From Micromonospora profundi (lineage in GTDB: Bacteria; Actinomycetota; Actinomycetes; Mycobacteriales; Micromonosporaceae): a stretch of 64,000 nucleotides of DNA. Shown one piece after another: positions 44,014 to 52,237 of this stretch. Under the pieces are notes generated by a model, which was given only the letters and a program-made list of their open reading frames with translations, ran no database searches and had not been told where the DNA came from. A program made the position numbers and the translations under genes. The number at the start of each line of letters is the position of its first letter. The first letter of the stretch is position 1. The DNA lies in NCBI RefSeq assembly GCF_011927785.1, contig NZ_JAATJK010000001.1, positions 2,666,001 through 2,730,000 of the forward strand, written 5' to 3'.

Positions 44014-46416
44014 CTATGCGGAGTGCGGGACGGCCAGGAGGTGCTCGATCCGCACCGACGTGAGCAGCTCCCGGTCGTGGCCCACCTGGCGTTCGACGCC
44101 TGTCAGCCGCAGCGCGAGGGCGGCCACCGTTTCGCCGCTGGACCGGCCGAGCCGCAGCTCGACGGCGCCGGGCTCGACGATGCGCCGCCCGGACCGCCCG
44201 GTGAACGACGTGACATCGGCGGGTACGTCGAACGTCACGTCGGCAGCCGCGCCGGGCTCCAACGGCACCCGGGCGTACCCGACGAGCCGTGTCACCGGTC
44301 GGGTGGTCTGCGCCACCGGGTCGTGCAGGTAGAGCTGCACGACCTCGGTGCCGGATCGGGAGCCGGTGTTGCGGACTGTGACACGTACCCGCGCCTCGCC
44401 GTCGACCGGCCAGGTGACCGGGTCGGTGGGATCGGCGTACGCCTCGCCGGCCGGCCCGACGGCCGAGGCGTCGGACCAGTCGAAGCTCGTGTAGCTCAGC
44501 CCGTGGCCGAACGGGTAGGCGGGCGTCGGGTCGATCGAGGACACCTGATTGAGGTGCCCCAGCGGTGGCGCCAGGTAGGTGCCCGGCAGGCCACCCGCGT
44601 CGCGGGGCACGCTTACCGGCAGCCGTCCGGACGGGTTCACCGCGCCGGTGAGCACCTCGGCGAGCGCCTGCCCGCCCCGTTGGCCGAGGAAGAACGCCTG
44701 CACCACTGCCGCCGCCGCGTCGAACTCCGTGCCGAGCGCGTACGGCCGGCCGGTCATCAGCACCAGCACGACAGGGGTGCCGGTGGCCAGCACGGCGCGG
44801 ACCAGGTCGGACTGCACCCCGGGCAGTGTCAGGTCGACGGCGTCGCAGCCCTCACCGGAGGTGCCCCGGCCGAACATGCCCGCCCGGTCGCCGACGGCGA
44901 GCACGCACACGTCGGCGGCAGCGGCCTCGGCGACCGCAGCAGCGATTCCCGAGCTGTCGTCGCCGGTGATGGCGCAGCCGGGCTCGTAGCTGAGCTGCGG
45001 GACGTGCCGGGCCAACTCGTCGCGGAGCGTGGGGATGTCGACGCCCATCTCGAACTCGCTGTGCTTGACACCTACGTGGTTGGGGAAGGTGTAGCAGCCG
45101 AGCATTGCCATCGGATCGTCGGCGACCGGGCCTACGAGCGCGACCCGGCGACCGGCAGGCAGCGGCAGCACACCGGTGTTGCGCAGCAGCACCACTGACT
45201 CCCGGGCCAGGCGTACGGCGACGTCCTGGCTGGCCTCGTCGTCGAGGCGCAGGTCCGCCACGTCGTCGGGCAGTTCCTGCCAGCCGTCGTCGAGCAGGCC
45301 GAGTTCGATCTTCTGGATCAGCACACGTCGCAGCGCCCGGTCGATGAGCGCCTCGTCGACCTCGCCGGCACGGACCGCCGCCAACAGCGGGTCGCCGAAA
45401 GTGTCCACTGTGGGCAGCTCGACGTCGATTCCGGCGCGCAGAGCGAGCCCGGCGGCGTCGGCGGAGCGTTCGGCCACCCCGTGCAGGGTCTGCAGGAACC
45501 GGATGGCGAAGTAGTCGGCGACAACGGTGCCGGTGAAGCCCCACTCGTCGCGCAGGAGCCCGGTCAGCAGTTCCTCGTCGGCGGCGACGGGCAGGCCGTC
45601 GATCTCGGCGTACGAGTGCATCACGGAGCGGGCACCGCCGAGCCGTAGCGCCATCTCGAACGGCGGCAGGATGACGTCTGCCAACTCCCGGCGGCCCATC
45701 GGCACCGGCGCGAGGTTGCGCCCGCCCCGGGAGGCCGAATATCCGGCGAAGTGCTTGAGGGTGGCCACGATGCCTGTGCTCTCCAGCCCCCGCACGTACG
45801 CCGCGCCGGTCGTCCCCACCAGGTACGGGTCCTCGCCGATCGTCTCCTCGGTACGTCCCCAGCGGTAGTCGCGGGTGACGTCGAGGACCGGTGCGAGCCC
45901 CTGGTGTACGCCTGCGGCGCGCATCGACCGGCCGATCTGGGCGGCCATCTCCTCGACAAGCTCCGGGTCGAAGGCGGCGCCCCAGCTCAGCGGGGTCGGG
46001 TAGACGGTGGCCCGCCAGGCGGCGAAACCGGTGAGGCACTCCTCGTGCACCTGCGCCGGGATGCCGAACCGGCTGGCCGCCACGATCTGCGCCTGGGACG
46101 CGGCAAGCGATCGCGCGCCGCGTACCGGGTCGACGGGTGCGGTGCCGAACGGTCGGGTGAGCTGGCCCAGCCCGTACCGGATGACGGTGCTCCACGGCGG
46201 CAGCTCGTTGAGCATGTCGGCCTGGTGGGGAGCGACGCCCTCGCCGGACGCGTCGGCGCCCACCCACACCCCGACGAGCTGGGCGAGCTTTTCCTCAAGC
46301 GTCATCTGCGGCAGCAGCGCCTCGGCCCGTTCGGCTGGCGACAGCCGTGCGTCGCGCCAGGGCGTGACGTCGCGGGACGCCGCCGGTGCGCCGTCGACGG
46401 GCACGTTACTTCTCAT
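44014..46416 (-). CDS. GH3 beta-xylosidase/beta-glucosidase
   Basis: The 800-aa intracellular GH3 enzyme has N-terminal TIM barrel text (MTLEEKLAQLVG, HEECLTGFAAW, GRTEETIGEDPYLVG, LKHFAGYSASRGGRN) with nucleophile Asp in GFTGTVVADYFAIRF, then the alpha/beta sandwich and a C-terminal fibronectin-III-like domain (GHGLSYTSFDWSD onward). It is closely similar in text to the GH3 at 53186-55510, so the two are paralogues. The operon context favours xylo-oligosaccharides. ATG 46416 has AAGGGG upstream; the earlier start at 46482 would place the N-terminus across the operator. It is the first gene of the seven-gene operon. Confidence 0.92.
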   Translation of the reverse strand: MRSNVPVDGAPAASRDVTPWRDARLSPAERAEALLPQMTLEEKLAQLVGVWVGADASGEGVAPHQADMLNELPPWSTVIRYGLGQLTRPFGTAPVDPVRGARSLAASQAQIVAASRFGIPAQVHEECLTGFAAWRATVYPTPLSWGAAFDPELVEEMAAQIGRSMRAAGVHQGLAPVLDVTRDYRWGRTEETIGEDPYLVGTTGAAYVRGLESTGIVATLKHFAGYSASRGGRNLAPVPMGRRELADVILPPFEMALRLGGARSVMHSYAEIDGLPVAADEELLTGLLRDEWGFTGTVVADYFAIRFLQTLHGVAERSADAAGLALRAGIDVELPTVDTFGDPLLAAVRAGEVDEALIDRALRRVLIQKIELGLLDDGWQELPDDVADLRLDDEASQDVAVRLARESVVLLRNTGVLPLPAGRRVALVGPVADDPMAMLGCYTFPNHVGVKHSEFEMGVDIPTLRDELARHVPQLSYEPGCAITGDDSSGIAAAVAEAAAADVCVLAVGDRAGMFGRGTSGEGCDAVDLTLPGVQSDLVRAVLATGTPVVLVLMTGRPYALGTEFDAAAAVVQAFFLGQRGGQALAEVLTGAVNPSGRLPVSVPRDAGGLPGTYLAPPLGHLNQVSSIDPTPAYPFGHGLSYTSFDWSDASAVGPAGEAYADPTDPVTWPVDGEARVRVTVRNTGSRSGTEVVQLYLHDPVAQTTRPVTRLVGYARVPLEPGAAADVTFDVPADVTSFTGRSGRRIVEPGAVELRLGRSSGETVAALALRLTGVERQVGHDRELLTSVRIEHLLAVPHSA

Positions 46417-46485
46417 GCCGAGACCCCTTAGCTCCGGCCACGTCCCGCACCCCCGTGGGACGGTTCCGTGGCGGGTGACCACGAG

Positions 46486-46499
46486 CCGAAACTTTCCGG
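46486..46499. promoter_or_regulatory. GAAA-C-TTTC operator downstream of the aldouronate-operon promoter
   Basis: CCGAAACTTTCCGG has arms GAAA/TTTC around one base. It lies about 15-30 nt inside the transcript predicted from the promoter at 46522-46550. A related half-site CTTTTCGG is at 46513-46520. A repressor here would block elongation or start. Confidence 0.6.
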
Positions 46500-46521
46500 A
46501 AACCCGCGTAACCTTTTCGGC

Positions 46522-46550
46522 AACCTAAGTGCACCGTCTGAGCGTGTCAA
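46522..46550 (-). promoter_or_regulatory. Promoter of the GH3-lplB-lplC-SBP-GH39-DUF624-GH67 operon
   Basis: On the minus strand, a consensus TTGACA (46550-46545), an exact 17-bp spacer, and TAGGTT (46527-46522) are visible. The start would be near 46515, leaving a leader of about 100 nt. Confidence 0.7.
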
Positions 46551-46696
46551 GACCTTCGATGCGTCGATGGTCAGCTCGGCCATCCAGCCGGTGACACCGA
46601 ACCTCCGCGATCCACTGCCGACCGACATACCGGAGCAAGGCATCGAACATACCGAATGGCGTGCACCAGGCCGTCCGATCAGTCGTGTTATGGTCG

Positions 46697-46711
46697 TCCG
46701 AAATTTTCGGA
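46697..46711. promoter_or_regulatory. GAAA-T-TTTC operator upstream of the LacI-family gene
   Basis: TCCGAAATTTTCGGA is a perfect 7-bp-arm palindrome with one central base. It starts 3 bp after a TATGGT (46689-46694) that could be a -10, so it covers the likely start point and would allow self-repression. It matches the box at 46486. Confidence 0.65.
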
Positions 46712-46728
46712 TGCTGTATGGGGCTGCG

Positions 46729-47763
46729 ATGACAGAGCACCGCCCGCTCGGCCCACAGGCCTCCACCATCGCGACGATCGCCAACGACGTCGGCGTGTCC
46801 GTCGCGACGGTGTCCAAGGTCCTCAACGGGCGCGAAGATGTCGCGCCCGCCACCAGGGCCCGGGTCGAGGCGAGCCTCGACCGCCACCAGTACCAGCGCC
46901 GCAACCGACGGCCGTCGACCGGCCAGCGCCGGATCGACCTGGTGTTCCACGAGTTCGACACCGGTTGGGCACTGGAGATCCTGCGCGGGGCCGAGGCGGT
47001 GACCGCCGCCGCCGGAATCGGCCTCGCCGTGTCCCAGCTCGACGGTGCGCACCGACCGCCGTCGCGATGGATGGACGCGCTGCTCGCCGACCGTCCGCTC
47101 GGCGTACTGCTGGTGCTCTGCCACCTGACCGACAGCCAGCAGCAGCACCTGCGGCGGCAGGGCATCCCGTTCGTCGTCGTCGACACCGACAGTGCCACCT
47201 CCGCCTCGGTGCCCACCGTCGGCTCCAACAACTTCAATGGCGGTCTGCTGGCCGCCCGACACCTGCTGGAACTGGGCCATCGGCGGATCGCCGTCATCTC
47301 CGGGCCACCCGACATGCTGTGCAGCCGGGCCCGCGCCGCCGGTTTCCACTCCGCCCACGAGGAGGCCGGGGTCACCGTCGACCGCGAGCTGGTCTGCTAC
47401 GGAAGCTTCTCCGCGCATGCCGGGCACGCCCACGGCCTGCGGCTGCTGAGCCGGCCGGACCGGCCCACGGCGATCTTCGCCGGCTCGGACATCCAGGCCA
47501 TGGGGGTGCTGCGGGCCGCCCGCAAGTGCGGCCTGCGAGTGCCCGAGGATCTCTCGGTCATCGGGTACGACAACCTGCCGGTCTCGGCCTGGACGGACCC
47601 CGCCCTGACCACGATCAACCAGCCGCTGGGCGACATGGCCGGCATCGCCACCCAGATGCTGCTCGACATGGCCAAGGGCAACGAGCTGGCGACCAGCCGG
47701 ATCGACCTGGTGACCGAGCTGATCGTGCGGGAGAGCACCGCCCCGCCGGCCCACCCGCGCTGA
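46729..47763 (+). CDS. LacI-family transcriptional regulator of the xylan/aldouronate genes
   Basis: The 344-aa regulator has an N-terminal HTH (STIATIANDVGVSVATVSKVLNGREDVAPATRARVEASLDRHQYQRR) and a periplasmic-binding-like sensor domain (GVLLVLCHLT, ARHLLELGHRRIAVISG, PTAIFAGSDIQAMGVLRAARKCGLRVPEDLSVIGYDNLPVSAW). It should release DNA on binding a xylan-derived sugar. It is divergent from the aldouronate operon, with matching GAAA-N-TTTC boxes on both sides. ATG 46729 is preferred; ATG 46711 is also in frame, and the reading from 46468 crosses the neighbouring promoter. The CE7 esterase gene follows after 55 bp. Confidence 0.92.
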   Translation: MTEHRPLGPQASTIATIANDVGVSVATVSKVLNGREDVAPATRARVEASLDRHQYQRRNRRPSTGQRRIDLVFHEFDTGWALEILRGAEAVTAAAGIGLAVSQLDGAHRPPSRWMDALLADRPLGVLLVLCHLTDSQQQHLRRQGIPFVVVDTDSATSASVPTVGSNNFNGGLLAARHLLELGHRRIAVISGPPDMLCSRARAAGFHSAHEEAGVTVDRELVCYGSFSAHAGHAHGLRLLSRPDRPTAIFAGSDIQAMGVLRAARKCGLRVPEDLSVIGYDNLPVSAWTDPALTTINQPLGDMAGIATQMLLDMAKGNELATSRIDLVTELIVRESTAPPAHPR

Positions 47764-47818
47764 CCCCACGCCGCCGCGACAACCGCCCCGATCCGCGCCC
47801 CCGGACCCACGAGGAGCC

Positions 47819-48829
47819 ATGACCGACTTCACCCCCGCGCTCGACGAACTCCGGCGCTACGCGCCCACCGTCGTCGAGCCCGACGATTTCGACGGGTTCT
47901 GGCGCGACACCCTCACCGAGGCCGCCGCCCGACCGGCGCTCGTGGACGTCCGACCGGAGCCCACCGACCTGCGACTGCTCGACTCGTGGGACGTCACGTA
48001 CGCGGGCTTCGCAGGCGACCCGGTGCGGGCCTGGTACACGCGCCCGGCGGGCGTGCTGGACCCGCTGCCCACGGTGGTCGAGTACGCCGGCTACGGACGC
48101 GGCCGGGGCCTACCGCACGAGCGGCTGACCTGGCCGGTCGCCGGGTACGCCCACCTGCTGATGGACAACCGGGGGCAGGCCGGGCAGTACGGCGCCGGCG
48201 ACACCACGGACCCGCACGGCGCGCCCGGCGGCCCGTGGCCCGCCACCTGGGGAATCCTCGACCCGCACGACTACCACTACCGTCGCCTGATCACCGACGC
48301 CGTCCGGGCCGTCGACGCGGTCCGCGCCCTGCCCGGGGTCGACGCGGGCCGGGTCGCCGTGGTCGGCAACAGCCAGGGCGGCGGTCTCGCCCTGGCGGTG
48401 GCCGGTCTCGTCGACGACCTCGCGGCGGTACTGACCACCGCCCCGTTCCTCTGTGACGTCCAGCGGGCCGTCTCGCTCACCGACGCCTCGCCGTACGGGG
48501 AGATCGCGCGCTACCTGTCGGTGCACCGCGAGGCCGAGGAGGCCGTGCGACGCACGCTGTCCTATGTCGACGGAGTGAGCTTCGCCCGCCGGGCCACGGC
48601 TCCGGCGCACTTCGGGGTCGGCCTGCGCGACACGGTGTGCCCGCCGAGCACCGGCTTCGCCGCCTACAACCAGTATGGCGCGGCCACCGGTCGGCCCACC
48701 CCACCGGAGCGCGAGATGCACGTCTACCCGTTCAACGGGCACGAGGGCGGTGAGGCCGTCCACGTCCGGCGGCAGCTGCGCTGGCTCGCGTCGATACTCG
48801 ACGCGACGGTCACCGCCAGCCCGCACTGA
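47819..48829 (+). CDS. axe: CE7 acetyl xylan esterase / cephalosporin-C deacetylase
   Basis: The 336-aa intracellular esterase has the three CE7 signatures: RGQ in LLMDNRGQAGQYGAGD, the nucleophile motif GNSQGGG, and the late HE motif in FNGHEGGE. TVVEYAGYGRGRGLPHE is also typical of the family. It deacetylates imported acetylated xylo-oligosaccharides. GAGGAG is spaced 2 nt from ATG 47819. It is co-transcribed with the LacI gene and therefore subject to the same autoregulation. Confidence 0.93.
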   Translation: MTDFTPALDELRRYAPTVVEPDDFDGFWRDTLTEAAARPALVDVRPEPTDLRLLDSWDVTYAGFAGDPVRAWYTRPAGVLDPLPTVVEYAGYGRGRGLPHERLTWPVAGYAHLLMDNRGQAGQYGAGDTTDPHGAPGGPWPATWGILDPHDYHYRRLITDAVRAVDAVRALPGVDAGRVAVVGNSQGGGLALAVAGLVDDLAAVLTTAPFLCDVQRAVSLTDASPYGEIARYLSVHREAEEAVRRTLSYVDGVSFARRATAPAHFGVGLRDTVCPPSTGFAAYNQYGAATGRPTPPEREMHVYPFNGHEGGEAVHVRRQLRWLASILDATVTASPH

Positions 48830-48877
48830 CCGCACCGCCAGCCCGAACCGACACTGCCATAGTCGCATGTCGATCGA

Positions 48878-48907
48878 TTGCCTTTGTTAGCGATAACACG
48901 CTATCGT
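48878..48907 (+). promoter_or_regulatory. Promoter of the secreted SGNH esterase gene
   Basis: TTGCCT (48878-48883) and TATCGT (48902-48907) are 18 bp apart. The spacer holds a LacI-type operator. The leader to ATG 49115 would be about 200 nt and contains no recognised riboswitch. Confidence 0.5.
48885..48898. promoter_or_regulatory. LacI-type operator TGTTAGCGATAACA
   Basis: Arms TGTTA and TAACA flank a central GCGA, close to the common LacI-family pattern TGTTAGCGCTAACA. It sits between the -35 and -10 of the esterase promoter. It differs from the GAAA-N-TTTC boxes, so a different LacI protein is probably involved. Confidence 0.55.
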
Positions 48908-49114
48908 ACGACCGACGGGGTGCAGGGCACACTTCCGTCGCGGTTCGTCGATCCGTCGCAGCCGGCCCGTCGACGACCATGGCAACCTCGACCAGCAGTG
49001 CTGACGTCCGGGCTCGTGGTCGCCTGCCAGCTCGCTCCCGCGTACCGCGAAGTGGTGGCGACCCCGCACGGCGCCGCCCGCTGGCGCACGCTCCCCCACC
49101 ACCGGAGGAAGCCC

Positions 49115-50299
49115 ATGAACGTCCCGCAACTCGACCACCCCGTCCCTCCGACACCCGCGACCACCGCCACGACGCCGAGGCCCCGACGGGCCCGCCTGTG
49201 GTGGGCGGCCCTGGCCGCCGTCGCGGCCGTCGCCGCCGCCGTCCCGGTGGCGACGATGCCCGCCAGCGCCGAATCCAACGGCGGGGTACGCGTCATGCCG
49301 CTCGGCGACTCGATCACCGACGGCTTCAACGTCCCCGGCGGATACCGCATCGAACTCTGGCAGCGGTTCACGAGTGGCGGATACCGGGTCGACTTCGTCG
49401 GCTCCCAGTTCAACGGCCCGGCCAGCCTCGGCGACCACGACCACGAAGGTCACTCCGGCTGGACGATCGCCCAGATCGACGCCAACGTCGTCAACTGGCT
49501 GCGGGCGACGACCCCCCGGACGGTGCTGCTGCACATCGGCACCAACGACATGTACGGCGACACGTCCGGCGCGCCGGGCCGGCTCGCCGCACTCGTCGAC
49601 AAGATCACCAACAACGCGCCGAACGCCGATGTGTTCGTGGCGACGATCGTCCCGAAGTCGGGCGCCGACAACCAGGTGCGCGGATACAACGCGGCGATCC
49701 CCGGGATCGTCCAGACCAGAGCCGCCGCCGGCAAGCGCGTCCACCTTGTCGACATGTACCGCGCCCTGACGTTGAGCGACCTCGCCGACGGCGTCCACCC
49801 CAACGCCACCGGCTACCGCAAGATGGCCGACGCCTGGTACACGGCGCTCCGCGCGGTGCCCGGCAGCATCGGCGGTGACACGCCGCCCACGACACCTCCG
49901 CCCACCACAGCCCCGCCCACGACTCCCCCGCCCACCACAGCCCCGCCCACGACTCCCCCGCCGAGCACGCCCCCGCCGGCCGGTGGGTGCCAGGTCTCGT
50001 ACACGGTCAACGCCTGGAACAACGGCCTCACGGCGGCCATCTCGGTGACCAACACCGGCAGCGCGCCGATCAACGGCTGGTCGTTGGCGTTCACGCTGCC
50101 GAGCGGGCAGACCATCACGGGCGGCTGGAACGCCACGTACTCCCCGACCAGCGGGGCGGTGACCGCACGCAACGTCTCCTACAACGGCACGATCGCCCCG
50201 AACACCGCTGTCGACATCGGCTTCCAGGCCACCCACAGCGGCAACGCCGGTCGGCCGTCGGCCTTCACCCTCAACGGCGCCGCCTGCGCGGTCGCCTGA
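49115..50299 (+). CDS. Secreted SGNH esterase (CE3-like acetylxylan esterase) with C-terminal CBM2
   Basis: The 394-aa secreted protein has a signal peptide ending MPASA (~52 residues with a long Pro/Thr-rich n-region). The SGNH hydrolase (~55-255) has block I MPLGDSITDGFN, block III GTNDMYGD and block V DGVHPNATGY; VDFVGSQFNG followed by DHEGHSGWTI is typical of CE3 acetylxylan esterases. A TTPPPTTAPP linker leads to a CBM2 (~293-394) nearly the same in text as the CBM2 of the CE1 esterase. It removes acetyl groups from xylan outside the cell. ATG 49115 has GGAGGAA upstream. The 79-codon extension to 48878 falls in the promoter. Confidence 0.9.
   Translation: MNVPQLDHPVPPTPATTATTPRPRRARLWWAALAAVAAVAAAVPVATMPASAESNGGVRVMPLGDSITDGFNVPGGYRIELWQRFTSGGYRVDFVGSQFNGPASLGDHDHEGHSGWTIAQIDANVVNWLRATTPRTVLLHIGTNDMYGDTSGAPGRLAALVDKITNNAPNADVFVATIVPKSGADNQVRGYNAAIPGIVQTRAAAGKRVHLVDMYRALTLSDLADGVHPNATGYRKMADAWYTALRAVPGSIGGDTPPTTPPPTTAPPTTPPPTTAPPTTPPPSTPPPAGGCQVSYTVNAWNNGLTAAISVTNTGSAPINGWSLAFTLPSGQTITGGWNATYSPTSGAVTARNVSYNGTIAPNTAVDIGFQATHSGNAGRPSAFTLNGAACAVA
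49884..49977 (+). repeat. Tandem DNA repeat encoding the SGNH esterase Pro/Thr linker
   Basis: A 30-bp unit containing CCCACCACAGCCCCGCCCAC is present in two nearly identical copies, within a larger T-T-P-P-P/T-T-A-P-P linker. Confidence 0.7.
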
Positions 50300-50309
50300 C
50301 ACACCGTGT

Positions 50310-50345
50310 CGCGGTGCCGGGCGGCAACGGCTGCCCGGCACCGCG
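50310..50345. terminator. Bidirectional terminator hairpin
   Basis: Perfect 13-bp arms CGCGGTGCCGGGC (50310-50322) and its complement (50333-50345) lie between the convergent esterase and nucleoside hydrolase genes. Confidence 0.8.
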
Positions 50346-50351
50346 TCCAGG

Positions 50352-51293
50352 TCACCTGATCGTCAGCGACGCCAGCCGACAGGTGATGAATTCCAACGCG
50401 GACGGCACGTCGACGTCCACCGCCACCTCGGCGGTCGGCTGACCCCGCAGGTCCACGAGGGTGTTGCCGCGGCTCGGCCCGGTCGTGGTGTCCACCTCGA
50501 TGTACGCCGGCTCGGCGGTGACCAAACCCGGCCGGATCGCCTCCGCCATCGCCAGCGGGTCGTGCAGCGGCACGGCGTCCATGCCGTGGTCGCGCCGGTA
50601 ACCCGCGAGGTAGTACTCGAGCGCGTCCGCGCAGAAAGCGGCGACGCTGCCGGCCGAGCGGAGCCGCCGCAGGTCGTCCGGGCCGTAGGTGGTGCGGTAC
50701 GTGACGTCCAGCCCGACAAGCGTGGTCGGCACCGGCCGGGGCAACCCCGGTTCGGTGAGCACCCGGTAGGCGGCCTCCGGGTCCGCCCAGATGTTGAACT
50801 CGGCGGCCGGAGTCCGGTTGCCGGCGCCGATCGAGCCGCCCATGACCACCAGCCGGGCCAACCGCGACGCCACCTCGGGGTGCACCGCGAACAGGTGCGC
50901 CACGTTCGTCAGGGGCCCCGTCGCCACCAGCGTCACCGGCTCGGCGCAGGAGCGTACCGTCTCGACGATCAACTCCAGCGCGGTGGCGTCGACCGGGCCG
51001 ACGGCGGAGGTCGGCAGCGTGATGCCGCCCAACCCCCGGTCCCCGTGCACCGACGCGGTGCGGTCGCCCGTCGACCGCAGATAGGGGCGGTCCGCGCCAC
51101 GGGCAACGGGGATGTCGGCCCGGCCGGCCAGGGCGAGCACGTCCAGCGCGTTGCGGGTGGTGATGTCGATTCCGACGTTGCCGCCCACTGTGGTGACCCC
51201 GACGAGTTCCACCTCCGGGCTGGCCACCGCCGTGAGGATGGCGACCATGTCGTCGATGCCGGGGTCACAGTCGAGCAACACTGGGCGAGTCAC
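50352..51293 (-). CDS. Inosine-uridine preferring nucleoside hydrolase
   Basis: The 313-aa enzyme has the calcium-binding DCDPGIDD signature at its N-terminus, plus GGNVGIDITTRNAL, ATGPLTNVA and VVMGGSIGAGNRTPAAEFNIWADPEAA, all typical of the family. It hydrolyses the N-glycosidic bond of ribonucleosides to base and ribose. GTG 51293 places DCDPG at the normal distance from the N-terminus; the longer reading to 51761 is not conserved-looking. It is unrelated to xylan and sits as a single gene between the two xylan arms. Confidence 0.93.
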   Translation of the reverse strand: MTRPVLLDCDPGIDDMVAILTAVASPEVELVGVTTVGGNVGIDITTRNALDVLALAGRADIPVARGADRPYLRSTGDRTASVHGDRGLGGITLPTSAVGPVDATALELIVETVRSCAEPVTLVATGPLTNVAHLFAVHPEVASRLARLVVMGGSIGAGNRTPAAEFNIWADPEAAYRVLTEPGLPRPVPTTLVGLDVTYRTTYGPDDLRRLRSAGSVAAFCADALEYYLAGYRRDHGMDAVPLHDPLAMAEAIRPGLVTAEPAYIEVDTTTGPSRGNTLVDLRGQPTAEVAVDVDVPSALEFITCRLASLTIR

Positions 51294-51387
51294 GCGCAGG
51301 ACCCTATCGCCTGAACATCGCCGCCCGGCGTCGACCACGAGCCGCACCTTCTGGTGGGGCGGACGGTCCGCAGCGGAGGATGACCTG

Positions 51388-52179
51388 ATGGCATCGCCCG
51401 AAATGGTTCTCGCCGATCTTCGTGACGCGTGGAGTGCCTCGTTGTCCCGCACGCTTCTGGGCCTGTACCTGCACGGCTCACTGGTCGCCGGCGACTTCGC
51501 CCCGGATCGCAGCGACCTTGATCTGCTCGCGGTACTCGACAGCGACCCGGACGAGACGCTACTCGCCGTGCTCGCCGGTCTGCACGCGGACCTTGGTCGA
51601 CGGCACCCGCAGTGGGCCGGCAGGATCGAGGTGGAGTACGTGTCCCTTGGCGCCACGCGCGACGCCGCGCTCGGCCGTGCCAGCCAGACCCACGCCATCG
51701 CCCGGATCAGCCCCGGCGAATCGTTGCACCTGTTACCCGCCACCATCCATCGCGTCGTCACCTGGTCGGCCGTCCGCGATCACGGCCGCGTGCTCGTGGG
51801 GCCCTCAGCCGTCGCACTGCTACCCGCCGTCGCCCCCGACCTCGTCCGATCGGCTCTGCTGGCGCACGTCCGCGACTGGCCGATCTGGGTGACCCGGATG
51901 ACCACCCCCGGAGCTCAGTCCTACGCAGTACTCACCCTCTGCCGGGCCCTGCATCGTCTTCAGAACGGCCGGCAACTGTCCAAGCGACGGGCCGCCGACC
52001 GGACCATCGCCGCCCTTCCACAGTGGGACGGCTTGATCACCTGGGCGCGCGATTGGTGGTACGACGGCGGCAAGGACACCGACACCGGCAGGGCAGACGA
52101 CATCCACACGTTCGTGCACGAGATCAGCTCCACCATCCTGGCCTCGGAACCACCCACCAATGCCGGTCTTCCCCGATGA
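51388..52179 (+). CDS. Nucleotidyltransferase-fold protein (aminoglycoside adenylyltransferase-like)
   Basis: The 263-aa protein has the nucleotidyltransferase motif LHGSLVAGDFAPDRSDLDLL, with the Gly-Ser and Asp-x-Asp pair that bind ATP and metal, near residues 28-47. The C-terminal helical half (LTLCRALHRLQNGRQLSKRRAADRTIAALPQW) resembles the DUF4111 domain of AadA-type streptomycin/spectinomycin adenylyltransferases. Whether it gives resistance cannot be judged from sequence. ATG 51388 follows GCGGAGG. Confidence 0.85.
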   Translation: MASPEMVLADLRDAWSASLSRTLLGLYLHGSLVAGDFAPDRSDLDLLAVLDSDPDETLLAVLAGLHADLGRRHPQWAGRIEVEYVSLGATRDAALGRASQTHAIARISPGESLHLLPATIHRVVTWSAVRDHGRVLVGPSAVALLPAVAPDLVRSALLAHVRDWPIWVTRMTTPGAQSYAVLTLCRALHRLQNGRQLSKRRAADRTIAALPQWDGLITWARDWWYDGGKDTDTGRADDIHTFVHEISSTILASEPPTNAGLPR

Positions 52180-52225
52180 TCTCGTCATGGTGATGCGGTG
52201 CGCCGACGCTGACGCCGGCCGAAGC

Positions 52226-52231
52226 TAGAAT
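52226..52231 (+). promoter_or_regulatory. Putative -10 box of the PhzF-like gene (leaderless)
   Basis: TAGAAT ends 6 nt before ATG 52238, with no ribosome site between. It matches the TANNNT leaderless pattern seen elsewhere in the window. Confidence 0.45.
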
Positions 52232-52237
52232 CCGATC

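Noticed and set aside
46468..46728. N-terminal extension of the LacI gene
   Set aside because: It crosses the divergent promoter and both operators and adds nothing like the LacI family start.
48878..49114. N-terminal extension of the CE3-like esterase
   Set aside because: It begins at the -35 of the predicted promoter and would bury the signal peptide.
51294..51761. N-terminal extension of the nucleoside hydrolase
   Set aside because: It overlaps the divergent nucleotidyltransferase start and displaces the DCDPGIDD motif from the N-terminus.
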